Shown here piece by piece: positions 1 to 7,183 of a stretch of 64,000 nt of DNA (within the stretch, counting starts at the first letter, position 1; every line of letters begins with the position of its first letter). The notes below the pieces were generated by a model. That model made no database searches and was not told the DNA's origin. It worked only from the letters and a program-made list of their open reading frames with translations. The stretch spans positions 433,051-497,050 of the forward strand of contig CAMVDX010000001.1 in NCBI GenBank assembly GCA_947166355.1. Direction: 5' to 3'. A program made the translations under genes and the position numbers. The stretch is from an uncultured Treponema sp. (GTDB lineage: Bacteria > Spirochaetota > Spirochaetia > Treponematales > Treponemataceae).

Positions 1-1492
1 GAGATGGGTTACACTGCCACATTGGGTACCAACCTGTGTTCTGTGGTGGGTTAGGATCTACGAATTCAGCGTATGAGCTAACACCATAAGCCTTCCAGAG
101 GTCAAGGTCAACCTGCTTCTGTGAAAGAGCATATTCCCATGGAAGATCATCCATAGTACGTGTGTATCCAGACTTCATAGTTCCTTCAAGTTTTGGAGCT
201 TCTTCACGCCAGAGCAAAGCATAGTGCTTCTGGTTGTAGTTTGGATCCTTCTGCTGGTCGCGCATAGCCTGTGTGCGGTATGCAGCTCCCTTAGTTCCTG
301 TCTTAGAACCGTCTTTATCGATGAGGTAGTCTTCACCTTCGAATCCCCAGTAAAGAACTTTCTGGTTTTCTTCTTCAAGCATCTTGTCCATGAATTCGAG
401 GATCTGCTTTGTCTTGTCTTTTGAACACTTTACAGTGATACCATAACCTCTCTGGAGGTTAGGAAGTGAGCGGTCACGGTAGTGAGGCTTAATAGATTCA
501 TCGAATGTTACAGGAAGTGGTGCGTAAGTTCTTTCATCTTTTCCTGCTGTCCAGAGTGCGTTTTCAGCGTTATCACCCATGAACTGCCATCCCTGAATGA
601 ACATACCAAGTACACGACCCTGAGAAATCTTAGCATAGTACTGGTCACGGTTATCTGTGAATGAAGCAGCGTCAATCAATCCTCTCTGATAGTAACCGTT
701 AGCGAGCTTGAACCATCTCTTAGCGTTTGCATCAGTGAAGATATCATAGTAAACGTACTTCTTTCCTTCTTTTACAACGTGTCCGTTACCATCGTTAGGG
801 TTTCCACCGAGGAACTGTGGTGGGTTCCAGAGGTTGAATGCTTCCCAGTCAGCTGTGATGATGCTGAAAGGAATTGTCTTTGCACCGTCGATTGTTGGAT
901 ATTTCTTAGCATATTTTTCGAGGAGGTCGAAATACTGATCAATTGTCTTAATTGTTGGGTATCCGTATTCCTTAAGAACTGCTTTCTGAATCCACCAACC
1001 ATTCTGGTTGTAATATGTATCAGATGGAACTCCATCGATTACACCATAGTTAGGAAGAGAGTAGATGTGCTCTTTAATGATGTTACCCTTAGAATCCTTT
1101 TCAGAATCCTGGTCAATCATCTGCTTCCAAGCTGAAGCATAGTGCTTCTTGATATTTGGAGCATATTTTTCGATGAGCGGCTTAAGGTCCTGAAGACAAC
1201 CTGCTCCCTGGAACTTCTCTGAGTCTACTTCTACGAGATCAGGAAGGTCACCTGATGCGATAAGTACACCAATCTTCTGGTCCTTATCACCTACCAAAAT
1301 GTCCCAAGAGAATGTTACACCGAAATTCTCTTCAATCCACTTGTAGGTTTTGTTGTCTGCAGGTGGCTGGTTTCTCTGCTGAATTGTAAATACAGAGATG
1401 TTCAAATTCTTTGCTTTCTTTGTTTTTTTTGCAGCAAAGAGAGATGTTGTCAATGCAGCTGCCATCAACAACACTACGACTGTTTTTTTCAT
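1..1492 (-). CDS. Extracellular solute-binding protein of a sugar ABC transporter (3' end outside window)
   Basis: Periplasmic or surface substrate-binding component of a carbohydrate ABC importer (family 1 solute-binding fold, LplA/YtcQ-like by overall look; inference). The ATG at 1492 is preceded by a strong AGGAGG ribosome site. The protein opens with a basic start and hydrophobic core ending LTTSLFA then AAKKTKKAKN, a cleavable signal peptide without a lipobox cysteine. Typical family features follow: an N-terminal strand NISVFTIQQR, VLIASGDLPDLVEVD, and an aromatic-rich ligand region (YYNQNGWWIQ, DWEAFNLWNPPQF). At least 497 codons are present; the C-terminus and any permease genes lie before position 1. 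A perfect 12-bp palindrome at 1537-1548, shared with the GH43 gene at 5362, sits upstream, so joint control with arabinoxylan genes is likely. The AraC gene diverges from it. Confidence 0.85.
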   Translation of the reverse strand, partial: MKKTVVVLLMAAALTTSLFAAKKTKKAKNLNISVFTIQQRNQPPADNKTYKWIEENFGVTFSWDILVGDKDQKIGVLIASGDLPDLVEVDSEKFQGAGCLQDLKPLIEKYAPNIKKHYASAWKQMIDQDSEKDSKGNIIKEHIYSLPNYGVIDGVPSDTYYNQNGWWIQKAVLKEYGYPTIKTIDQYFDLLEKYAKKYPTIDGAKTIPFSIITADWEAFNLWNPPQFLGGNPNDGNGHVVKEGKKYVYYDIFTDANAKRWFKLANGYYQRGLIDAASFTDNRDQYYAKISQGRVLGMFIQGWQFMGDNAENALWTAGKDERTYAPLPVTFDESIKPHYRDRSLPNLQRGYGITVKCSKDKTKQILEFMDKMLEEENQKVLYWGFEGEDYLIDKDGSKTGTKGAAYRTQAMRDQQKDPNYNQKHYALLWREEAPKLEGTMKSGYTRTMDDLPWEYALSQKQVDLDLWKAYGVSSYAEFVDPNPPQNTGWYPMWQCNPS

Positions 1493-1536
1493 AAAGTCCT
1501 CCATTTATGATTACTTTTTTTTTACAAAATTGATTG

Positions 1537-1548
1537 TAAAACGTTTTA
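1537..1548. promoter_or_regulatory. Palindromic operator TAAAACGTTTTA (LacI/CcpA-like)
   Basis: Perfect 12-bp palindrome between the divergent solute-binding protein gene and araC gene. Read on the minus strand, AAACGTTTTACA is identical over 12 bp to the sequence overlapping the -35 box of the GH43 gene at 5362. The central CG within A/T half-sites resembles operators of LacI-family repressors; no such regulator is encoded in this window. Function is inferred. Confidence 0.5.
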
Positions 1549-1623
1549 TTAATAATAAATCTCTTATTTTTTGAAAAAAACACTTATAGTATCATAATAT
1601 TTATAAAAAAGTCTTAAAAATTA

Positions 1624-1652
1624 TTGAATTCTAAGAATTTTCATAGTACTAT
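1624..1652 (+). promoter_or_regulatory. Sigma70-type promoter of araC-family gene, leaderless geometry
   Basis: TTGAAT at 1624-1629, a 17-bp spacer, and TACTAT at 1647-1652. Only 6 nt separate the -10 box from the ATG at 1659, so transcription should start at or next to the start codon. No Shine-Dalgarno sequence precedes that ATG, which fits. Confidence 0.6.
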
Positions 1653-1658
1653 ATCAGT

Positions 1659-2492
1659 ATGGAAAATGTTCATGGGGTTAGACGGCAACCGGTTGCCGTG
1701 AATTTTATATCTCAAAATAACTATTCAGAAGAGCCTTTTCGCCAGATAGAATATGAAATTCTGGTTATAGAAAAGGGGGAAGGGCTGTTTTGTATAGGAA
1801 ATTCGGTTGTTGAAGTAGCAGCCGGGGACTATATTTTCATAAATCCTCTTGAAGAACACTATTTTAAGCGTGATTATACCAGCTCTTTATTCAGATGCCA
1901 TAGAATTCTGTTTGATATTTCAGCATTGGGAGCTGTTGAAGATCCATGCCGAAGTTTTTTTGAAGGAATCAGATTGTGCCGGTTCTTAAAAATGCCCGTA
2001 ACACTTATGCAGAGGCTTAATAATGTTGCTTTAATGAATAAGAACTCGGACGGCATGGAGGTAATTCTGCGTTCCATTCTGCTGGATTGCATAGCCTATT
2101 CAATTGAAACGAGACAATATGAGCGTTTTTCTGAACTTCGCGGTAAGGAAAAAAGAAATATTTCTGCAATTGACAATGCGCTGCATTATATTCGCGAGAA
2201 TTACAGTGAAACCGTAAACCTGGGGGATATTCTGAAACTGACTAATTATAGCAAAAGTCATTTTATCAGGCTTTTTAAGGAAAGCACAGGAATGAATGTT
2301 TCGGAGTATATCAATAAATACAGAATCGAAAAGGCTTGTCTGGATTTGATTTATACAAATAATAATATTACAGAAATTGCTACGGCGAACGGATTTAATA
2401 ATATTCAGTATTTTTCAAGAAAATTTAAGGAATATATGAACTGTACGCCGAAGCAGTATCAGAAGAAGAGGAAAAAACTGACGGAGAGATGA
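1659..2492 (+). CDS. AraC family transcriptional regulator
   Basis: DNA-binding regulator of 277 aa. Residues about 20-90 look like the cupin sensor domain of AraC proteins (EYEILVIEKGEGLFCIG, EVAAGDYIFINPLEEHYFKR). Residues about 180-272 form the double helix-turn-helix, including ILKLTNYSKSHFIRLFKEST and the family signature ending in GFNNIQYFSRKFKEYMNC followed by TPKQYQ. It diverges from the sugar-binding protein gene and is followed by glycoside hydrolase genes, so control of that sugar locus by a plant-polysaccharide breakdown product is the natural inference. No ribosome site is visible; the promoter places the transcript start at the ATG. The gene ends in TGA and runs directly into a repeat array. 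Confidence 0.9.
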   Translation: MENVHGVRRQPVAVNFISQNNYSEEPFRQIEYEILVIEKGEGLFCIGNSVVEVAAGDYIFINPLEEHYFKRDYTSSLFRCHRILFDISALGAVEDPCRSFFEGIRLCRFLKMPVTLMQRLNNVALMNKNSDGMEVILRSILLDCIAYSIETRQYERFSELRGKEKRNISAIDNALHYIRENYSETVNLGDILKLTNYSKSHFIRLFKESTGMNVSEYINKYRIEKACLDLIYTNNNITEIATANGFNNIQYFSRKFKEYMNCTPKQYQKKRKKLTER

Positions 2493-2715
2493 GATGTTGT
2501 CGTCATTGCGAGAAAAGCAAAGTTGCAATGGATTGCTTCGTCGCCCTGTGGGCTCCTCGCAATGACGAGTAGCGATTGTAATATCGCCAGGAGCTTTGCA
2601 ATGACAAGAAGCGATTGCAAAGTTGGCAGGAGCTTTGCAATGACGAGTAGCGATTGCAAAGCTGCCAGGGGCCTCGCAATGACGATACTCGCGGAATCCC
2701 CTGCAATGACGTATT
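2493..2715. repeat. R1 palindromic repeats with a 39-bp tandem array
   Basis: Copies of the dispersed element built on GTCATTGCGAG...GCAATC occupy the gap between araC and the convergent GH43 gene. From 2571, a unit starting AGCGATTG recurs at 2610 and 2649, exactly 39 bp apart, each containing CAGGAGCTTTGCAATGAC or a close variant. The array has no unique spacers and no gene. Confidence 0.8.
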
Positions 2716-2719
2716 GGGG

Positions 2720-4204
2720 TTACTCCAGGGTAAAGCCCTTAAACTGGTGTGTACCGCCGCCGACAAACTTAAAGTAGAGTTCGCCGATTCCATCTGGAAG
2801 GCTTATGTCTGCTGTAAAGGTTTCCCAGATATTTGACCCGATTGGGTTGATTACTCCAAGAACTGGGCCATCCCACTTTGTACGAACTTCGTATTTGCCG
2901 TAAACATAGCCGCGGGTTGTTACCGAAATCTTTTTCACATCCTTAAAATCAAAGAATTTAAAGCCAAGGGTATAACCGTTCTGCATGTTTGCAACATAAC
3001 CTTCTTCCTGGTCTCCGTCTTTGCCGTCCTGGGTAATTCTTGGATGACGGATATCCACAATGAAGTTCTTTTCATCAGGATTAAAGATATTGCAGGCAAT
3101 GTAAGCAGGGTAGAAGCCTTTTCCTTCGAGAGGACCGTTGTTTAAGCCACAGGAGGTAATCTGAACCTGAGGAATTGAGCCGTCTGCAAGCACCTGCATT
3201 TTTTCTGCACAGCCCTGGCGGTTAAACCAGTTTCCGTTTGTGTGACGGTGGTAGAAAATGTAATACTGGCCGTTAATGAGTTCAAAGCCGCCGTGATTGT
3301 TGGCTCCAAAGCAGGTTGGCATATCGGCAGGTTTATAGGAATCAATATGCATATCAACATTACTTACGATAACGCCGCCGTATTTAAACATATCTGTCGG
3401 ATTTTTACTTGTAGCATAGCAGAGTTCATGCATAACCTGTGAGGAATAAACAAAATAATAGGTGTCTCCAATCTTTCTGATTGACGGGGCCTCGAAAAAG
3501 GCATGGCCTTTAAAGCCTTCCCAGTTTTCGGTAGAGGACAGGGCGTATGGAAAAGAGCCTCCGGCAAGCTTCTGCTGTTCCAGGGCTGCGGCGCAGGCTT
3601 CTTTTTCCGGCAGGGTATAGCAGTCGCCCGGAACAATAACTGCTGGCTCTTCTTCGATTGTAAGCATATCAGATCCGAGTACTGTTGCCATGGCGCCGAT
3701 TCTATCTTTCATATGATTTCCGCAGAAACCTGTGTAGAGGTAGGTTTTATTGCCTTCTGTGAGAACTGCCGGGTCAAACTGAGGCATATCACCCTTGCGG
3801 TCGCCAAGTCTTGTTCCGTCTTTGTAGTGAACATGGCCGTAGAACTTGTATTTTCCGGCTGGAGTATCGCATACTGCAACTGAAACAAAGCCTACCTTGT
3901 CGTAAACGTAGTAGAGGTAATAGCGGCCATCCGGTCCCTGTGTAACATCCGGTGCATAAAGACACATGTGGCCGTCTGCATTCATTTCTTCTGAGGTTTT
4001 AGGATAGATTACTCCTTCGTAGCGCCAGGCGGTCAAATCTGTAACCGGGGCAGAGTAACATACGTAGTCTCCCTGGCAGAATACCCAGCCGTTAAAGAAA
4101 TCGTGCGAGCCGTAAACATAAACGCGGTCGCCGAATACGTGTGGTTCTCCGTCCGGAACATGTTCCCAGGACGGCATGTAAGGATTAAAGATTTGTTTTT
4201 TCAT
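2720..4204 (-). CDS. Glycoside hydrolase family 43 protein
   Basis: Five-bladed propeller glycosidase of the GH43 type (arabinofuranosidase/xylosidase activity inferred), 494 aa. The start is taken at ATG 4204, with GGAGG 11 nt upstream; an in-frame TTG at 4222 overlaps that ribosome site and is rejected. Expected acidic residues are visible: DP in MPQFDPAVLTEGNKTYLYTG, and a catalytic acid Glu in FFEAPSIRKIGDTYYFVYSS. The C-terminal 130 residues (from about 365) look like a beta-sandwich carbohydrate-binding module. There is no signal peptide, so it probably acts in the cytoplasm on imported oligosaccharides. It lies downstream of the esterase gene in the same direction, with a hairpin repeat between them. 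Confidence 0.87.
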   Translation of the reverse strand: MKKQIFNPYMPSWEHVPDGEPHVFGDRVYVYGSHDFFNGWVFCQGDYVCYSAPVTDLTAWRYEGVIYPKTSEEMNADGHMCLYAPDVTQGPDGRYYLYYVYDKVGFVSVAVCDTPAGKYKFYGHVHYKDGTRLGDRKGDMPQFDPAVLTEGNKTYLYTGFCGNHMKDRIGAMATVLGSDMLTIEEEPAVIVPGDCYTLPEKEACAAALEQQKLAGGSFPYALSSTENWEGFKGHAFFEAPSIRKIGDTYYFVYSSQVMHELCYATSKNPTDMFKYGGVIVSNVDMHIDSYKPADMPTCFGANNHGGFELINGQYYIFYHRHTNGNWFNRQGCAEKMQVLADGSIPQVQITSCGLNNGPLEGKGFYPAYIACNIFNPDEKNFIVDIRHPRITQDGKDGDQEEGYVANMQNGYTLGFKFFDFKDVKKISVTTRGYVYGKYEVRTKWDGPVLGVINPIGSNIWETFTADISLPDGIGELYFKFVGGGTHQFKGFTLE

Positions 4205-4233
4205 AGCGGTTATATCCTCCAAAAAAATAACCG

Positions 4234-4288
4234 ATAAACGGGCATGTCAAGGCTTTAAGCGAAGCGTGCCTTGACGTGCCCGTTTATC
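4234..4288. repeat. R5 hairpin element, copy 1
   Basis: Inverted repeat with conserved core GTCAAGGC...GCCTTGAC and an outer stem (GATAAACGGGCA with TGCCCGTTTATC) specific to this copy. It lies between the end of the esterase gene and the start of the GH43 gene. Copies with the same core but other, self-complementary flanks occur at 18371-18450 and 36040-36125. There is no T-run, so it is not clearly a terminator. Confidence 0.75.
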
Positions 4289-5234
4289 ACTTTGATGTTC
4301 CAAAGATTTTTGCAAAATTATAAAAGCCCAGATTCCAGATTCCGAAGTCATGCCCCCCGTGCTGTTCCTGCCAGCGGAAATTTTCCTGTTCTTTTAGCGT
4401 GTCCGTAAGCCGTGGCAGCAGCTTTGCAGCGGCGGAATGAGCTTTATAGGCTATAGAATCTTCAGTACCACAAATATTATAAAAGTAATTTACAGGAAGC
4501 TCCGGGTGACTTGTGAGAGCAGAAGAAACTCGAGCTGCATCGTAAGATGTAGGTGCTGCAGAAAAGGCGCCGAAATAGCTTATGAGGTCAAGACATTCGC
4601 AGATTCCTATATTTATTGTCTGCATTCCACCCATTGAAAGACCTGCCATTGCGCGGTGATCCCGGTCTGGATAAGTTTGATAGTGTGAATCTATGTATGG
4701 AATTAAATCATTTCTTAGTTCTTTACCGAATTCATAGAATGCCAGATAATTATTGTCGGGATTTCCATCAAAGCCTGAGCGGCCATTAGGTGTTACTATG
4801 ATAAACGGCTGAATGTCTCCCTTAACAGTAAGATTATCCATCATCTTTTTTACAAGAGAATTTTCATCTTTCATGCCCCATTCATTTTCGTCTCCACCGA
4901 TTCCATGCATAAGGTATAGAACCTTGTATTTTTTTGATGAATCTGATTTGTCGTAACCTGCTGGCAGATAGACATTAGCCTTTTTTTCATTCTGGCTTCC
5001 GTCACCGAAATATCTTTTTGACAGATAGGTTATATGTTCGATTGTACCGCCGTTTTCGACTTTTACGCGATAGGCTTCCGGGATACGGTCGAGCTGTTCT
5101 TTTGTGATGGTTTGAGTTTCAAGTTTGATTGCTTTAGAAATAGGACTTGCTTCTACAGGAAAACTGTTTTTTTTCTTACAGGAAATTAAGAGTGATGGAA
5201 GAATGAGTATTAACAATGGTAGTGTTTTTTTCAT
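4287..5234 (-). CDS. CE1-like esterase lipoprotein (acetyl-xylan/feruloyl type)
   Basis: Alpha/beta-hydrolase of 315 aa, probably surface or periplasmic, removing acyl groups from hemicellulose (substrate inferred from neighbours). The signal sequence ends in the lipobox LISC (Cys19). The nucleophile elbow is GLSMGG with Ser200; MHGIGGDENEWG supplies the oxyanion region, and the acid and histidine are likely in CGTEDS and GGHDFG. The fold matches the esterase D/CE1 (feruloyl or acetyl-xylan esterase) family. It lies upstream of, and codirectional with, the cytoplasmic GH43 gene, and is divergent from a second GH43 lipoprotein. The ATG at 5234 lacks a strong ribosome site. Confidence 0.85.
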   Translation of the reverse strand: MKKTLPLLILILPSLLISCKKKNSFPVEASPISKAIKLETQTITKEQLDRIPEAYRVKVENGGTIEHITYLSKRYFGDGSQNEKKANVYLPAGYDKSDSSKKYKVLYLMHGIGGDENEWGMKDENSLVKKMMDNLTVKGDIQPFIIVTPNGRSGFDGNPDNNYLAFYEFGKELRNDLIPYIDSHYQTYPDRDHRAMAGLSMGGMQTINIGICECLDLISYFGAFSAAPTSYDAARVSSALTSHPELPVNYFYNICGTEDSIAYKAHSAAAKLLPRLTDTLKEQENFRWQEQHGGHDFGIWNLGFYNFAKIFGTSK

Positions 5235-5318
5235 AATGCTTGAGAACTCCTGCTAAATGATAGTATATAACTGACTCGATAACATAAGATGTTTTTCGTA
5301 AATTCTTGATATTTTTAG

Positions 5319-5330
5319 TTAAACGTTTTA
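5319..5330. promoter_or_regulatory. Operator TTAAACGTTTTA overlapping the GH43 -35 box
   Basis: Near-palindrome sharing AAACGTTTTACA with the palindrome at 1537-1548. Its right half overlaps the -35 hexamer TTTACA (5327-5332) of the promoter for the GH43 lipoprotein, the geometry of a repressor site. A LacI-family regulator is likely but not encoded here. Confidence 0.5.
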
Positions 5331-5355
5331 CATTAGACTGTATAAACTCTATAAT
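5327..5355 (+). promoter_or_regulatory. Promoter of GH43 lipoprotein gene, leaderless geometry
   Basis: TTTACA at 5327-5332, 17-bp spacer, and a perfect TATAAT at 5350-5355, followed after 6 nt by the ATG at 5362. There is no ribosome site before this ATG. This supports 5362 as the true start although the first 65 codons are repeat-derived. Confidence 0.65.
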
Positions 5356-5361
5356 GAAATT

Positions 5362-7050
5362 ATGAAAAGTGCAAGAGTGTTTATACGAATAAATGGACTG
5401 GTACGAATAAATGGATTGCTTCGTCGCTGTGCTTCTCGCAATGACGTAGGTGGATATATTGCTGGTGCTTCTCGCAATAATGTACGTTTCGAGCCTGAAG
5501 TAATACGTCGCTGCGAGCCTGTAGCAAACCGTCATTGCGAGCCCGAAGGGCGAAGCAATCTGTTTTGTATACTAAAACTATTTCTATTGATTGGAGGATT
5601 TTTTTTTATGTCTTGTTCAAAAGAAGAAATGATTTCTGTAACTCCTGTTACTGAGATGCAGAAGCTTATGGCAGAAAAGGCTTTTAAGATGCCGGGAGAA
5701 AATAACCCGATTATGGCTCATAAATATGGCGCCGATCCTGCTGTTCTTGAATACAATGATACTCTTTATGTTTATTCTACAAATGATATGCAGCAGCTGG
5801 AATTCTCTAAAGGTAAAATAGATAACGCATATAATAAAATTACATCTCTCAATGTGTTTTGTACTAAGGATATGGTAAACTGGACAGACTGTGGAGAGAT
5901 TTCTGTAGCCGGAAGAAACAATACAACTGGTGCTGCCCGCTGGGCAAGTAACTCCTGGGCTCCGGCTATTGCGTATAAAAAGATTGACGGAAAAGATAAG
6001 TTCTTCCTATATTTTGCAGACAGCGCAAATGGAATTGGTGTGCTTACCGCAGATTCTCCTGTTGGTCCGTTTACAGACCCGCTTGGTGAGGCTTTGATTT
6101 CGCGAAAGACTCCAACCTGCGAAAAGATTAACTGGCTTTTTGATCCGGCTGTAATTGTTGATGAAAATGGAAATGGTTACCTCTATTTTGGCGGTGGACA
6201 TGATCCTGATAAATATGAACATCCGAAGAATGCGCGTTGTGTTGCACTGGCTGATGATATGATTCATATTGTCGGAGAGCCTCAGATGATTGATGCGCCT
6301 TTCCTTTTTGAAGATTCCGGAATTAATAAGATTGGAGACACCTGGTATTATACTTATTGTACAAACTGGGCAGACCGCAAAGATACAAAAGATCCTGATA
6401 AAATGCCTATTGCAGTTATCGGTTATATGACTTCAAAAAATCCACTGGGACCTTTTGAATACAGGGGCTATACGCTTGAGAATCCTGGTACTGTTTTTGG
6501 TGCCTGGGGAAATAACCACCACTGGATTTTCAGCTTCCGCGGAAAGTGGTATATCGCTTATCATACTCAGGTTCTTGAGAAGACTGTTGGCTGCGAGAAG
6601 GGCGGTTACCGCAATGTATTTATAGATAACTTTGAAATAAATGCAGACGGCTCTCTTCCAAATCAGAAGATGACTAAGAAGGGCGTTGAGCAGCTGTGTA
6701 ACTTTAGACTTGGTGAAGAAGTGCCTGCTGCAACCTTTGCTTCTTCCCGCAATGTGGCTGTAACTAACAAACAGTCGTTAGTTTCTGTAAAGGACGGTGC
6801 TTACGTTTGTATTAAGGGCGTTGAGTTTACAGGAAAAGAAAGTGAGTTTTCAGCAGCTTGCGTGCCTGTAGATGGAAAAGAAATTAAAGTTCAGCTCGAT
6901 AACTTTGGCGGTAACGGTACAGAAATTGCAGAGGTGAAGCTTGGAAAGAAGTCTGTGGTGTCTGCAAAAATCACCGCAACCAGCGGAGTTCATGATTTGT
7001 ATATAATCTTGCCGGAAGGGTGTGAGCTTGTAAGCTGGGTGATTAAATAA
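5362..7050 (+). CDS. GH43 lipoprotein with repeat elements inserted before its signal peptide
   Basis: Surface or periplasmic GH43 glycosidase (arabinoxylan arabinofuranosidase-like by inference), 562 aa as read. Catalytic acids are visible: KYGADPAVLEYNDTLYVYS, WLFDPAVIVDENGNGYLYFG and FLFEDSGINKIGDTWYYTYC. The last 120 residues look like a CBM6-type beta-sandwich. Residues 67-83 form a hydrophobic core ending in a lipobox FMSC (Cys85), an obvious lipoprotein signal. It is preceded by about 65 residues (RRCASRNDVGG, NRHCEPEGRSN) that are in-frame translations of the dispersed R1 repeat. The promoter puts transcription at ATG 5362, so the repeats appear to have inserted between the start codon and the signal core. 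An alternative ATG at 5608 with GGAGG upstream would give a protein starting MSCSKEE without a membrane signal. Confidence 0.85.
   Translation: MKSARVFIRINGLVRINGLLRRCASRNDVGGYIAGASRNNVRFEPEVIRRCEPVANRHCEPEGRSNLFCILKLFLLIGGFFFMSCSKEEMISVTPVTEMQKLMAEKAFKMPGENNPIMAHKYGADPAVLEYNDTLYVYSTNDMQQLEFSKGKIDNAYNKITSLNVFCTKDMVNWTDCGEISVAGRNNTTGAARWASNSWAPAIAYKKIDGKDKFFLYFADSANGIGVLTADSPVGPFTDPLGEALISRKTPTCEKINWLFDPAVIVDENGNGYLYFGGGHDPDKYEHPKNARCVALADDMIHIVGEPQMIDAPFLFEDSGINKIGDTWYYTYCTNWADRKDTKDPDKMPIAVIGYMTSKNPLGPFEYRGYTLENPGTVFGAWGNNHHWIFSFRGKWYIAYHTQVLEKTVGCEKGGYRNVFIDNFEINADGSLPNQKMTKKGVEQLCNFRLGEEVPAATFASSRNVAVTNKQSLVSVKDGAYVCIKGVEFTGKESEFSAACVPVDGKEIKVQLDNFGGNGTEIAEVKLGKKSVVSAKITATSGVHDLYIILPEGCELVSWVIK
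5400..5560. repeat. R1 repeats inside the GH43 coding region
   Basis: Three to four full or partial R1 units (GGATTGCTTCGTCGCTG, CTTCTCGCAATGACG, CGTCATTGCGAGCCCG) lie inside the open reading frame and keep it open. The same element is otherwise intergenic throughout the window. Confidence 0.75.
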
Positions 7051-7054
7051 TAAA

Positions 7055-7135
7055 AAGGATTGCTTCGTCGCTGTGCTCCTCGCAATGACGGGTAAGGAAT
7101 GTTCGTCATTGCGAGCCGAAGGCGAAGCAATCCAT
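7055..7135. repeat. R1 repeat pair in inverted orientation
   Basis: GGATTGCTTCGTCGCTG...CTCGCAATGACG is followed by CGTCATTGCGAGCCGAAG...GCAATCC, two R1 units facing each other between the GH43 gene and lysS. They may form a large hairpin downstream of the GH43 gene; no T-run follows. Confidence 0.7.
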
Positions 7136-7146
7136 TCCACACTCAT

Positions 7147-7175
7147 TTGATATTATAGAAGAAAATCACTATAAT
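7147..7175 (+). promoter_or_regulatory. lysS promoter, near-leaderless
   Basis: TTGATA at 7147-7152, 17-bp spacer, TATAAT at 7170-7175, then 8 nt to the ATG at 7184. The expected start leaves an untranslated leader of at most 1-2 nt, and no Shine-Dalgarno is present. Confidence 0.65.
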
Positions 7176-7183
7176 ATGCTCCT

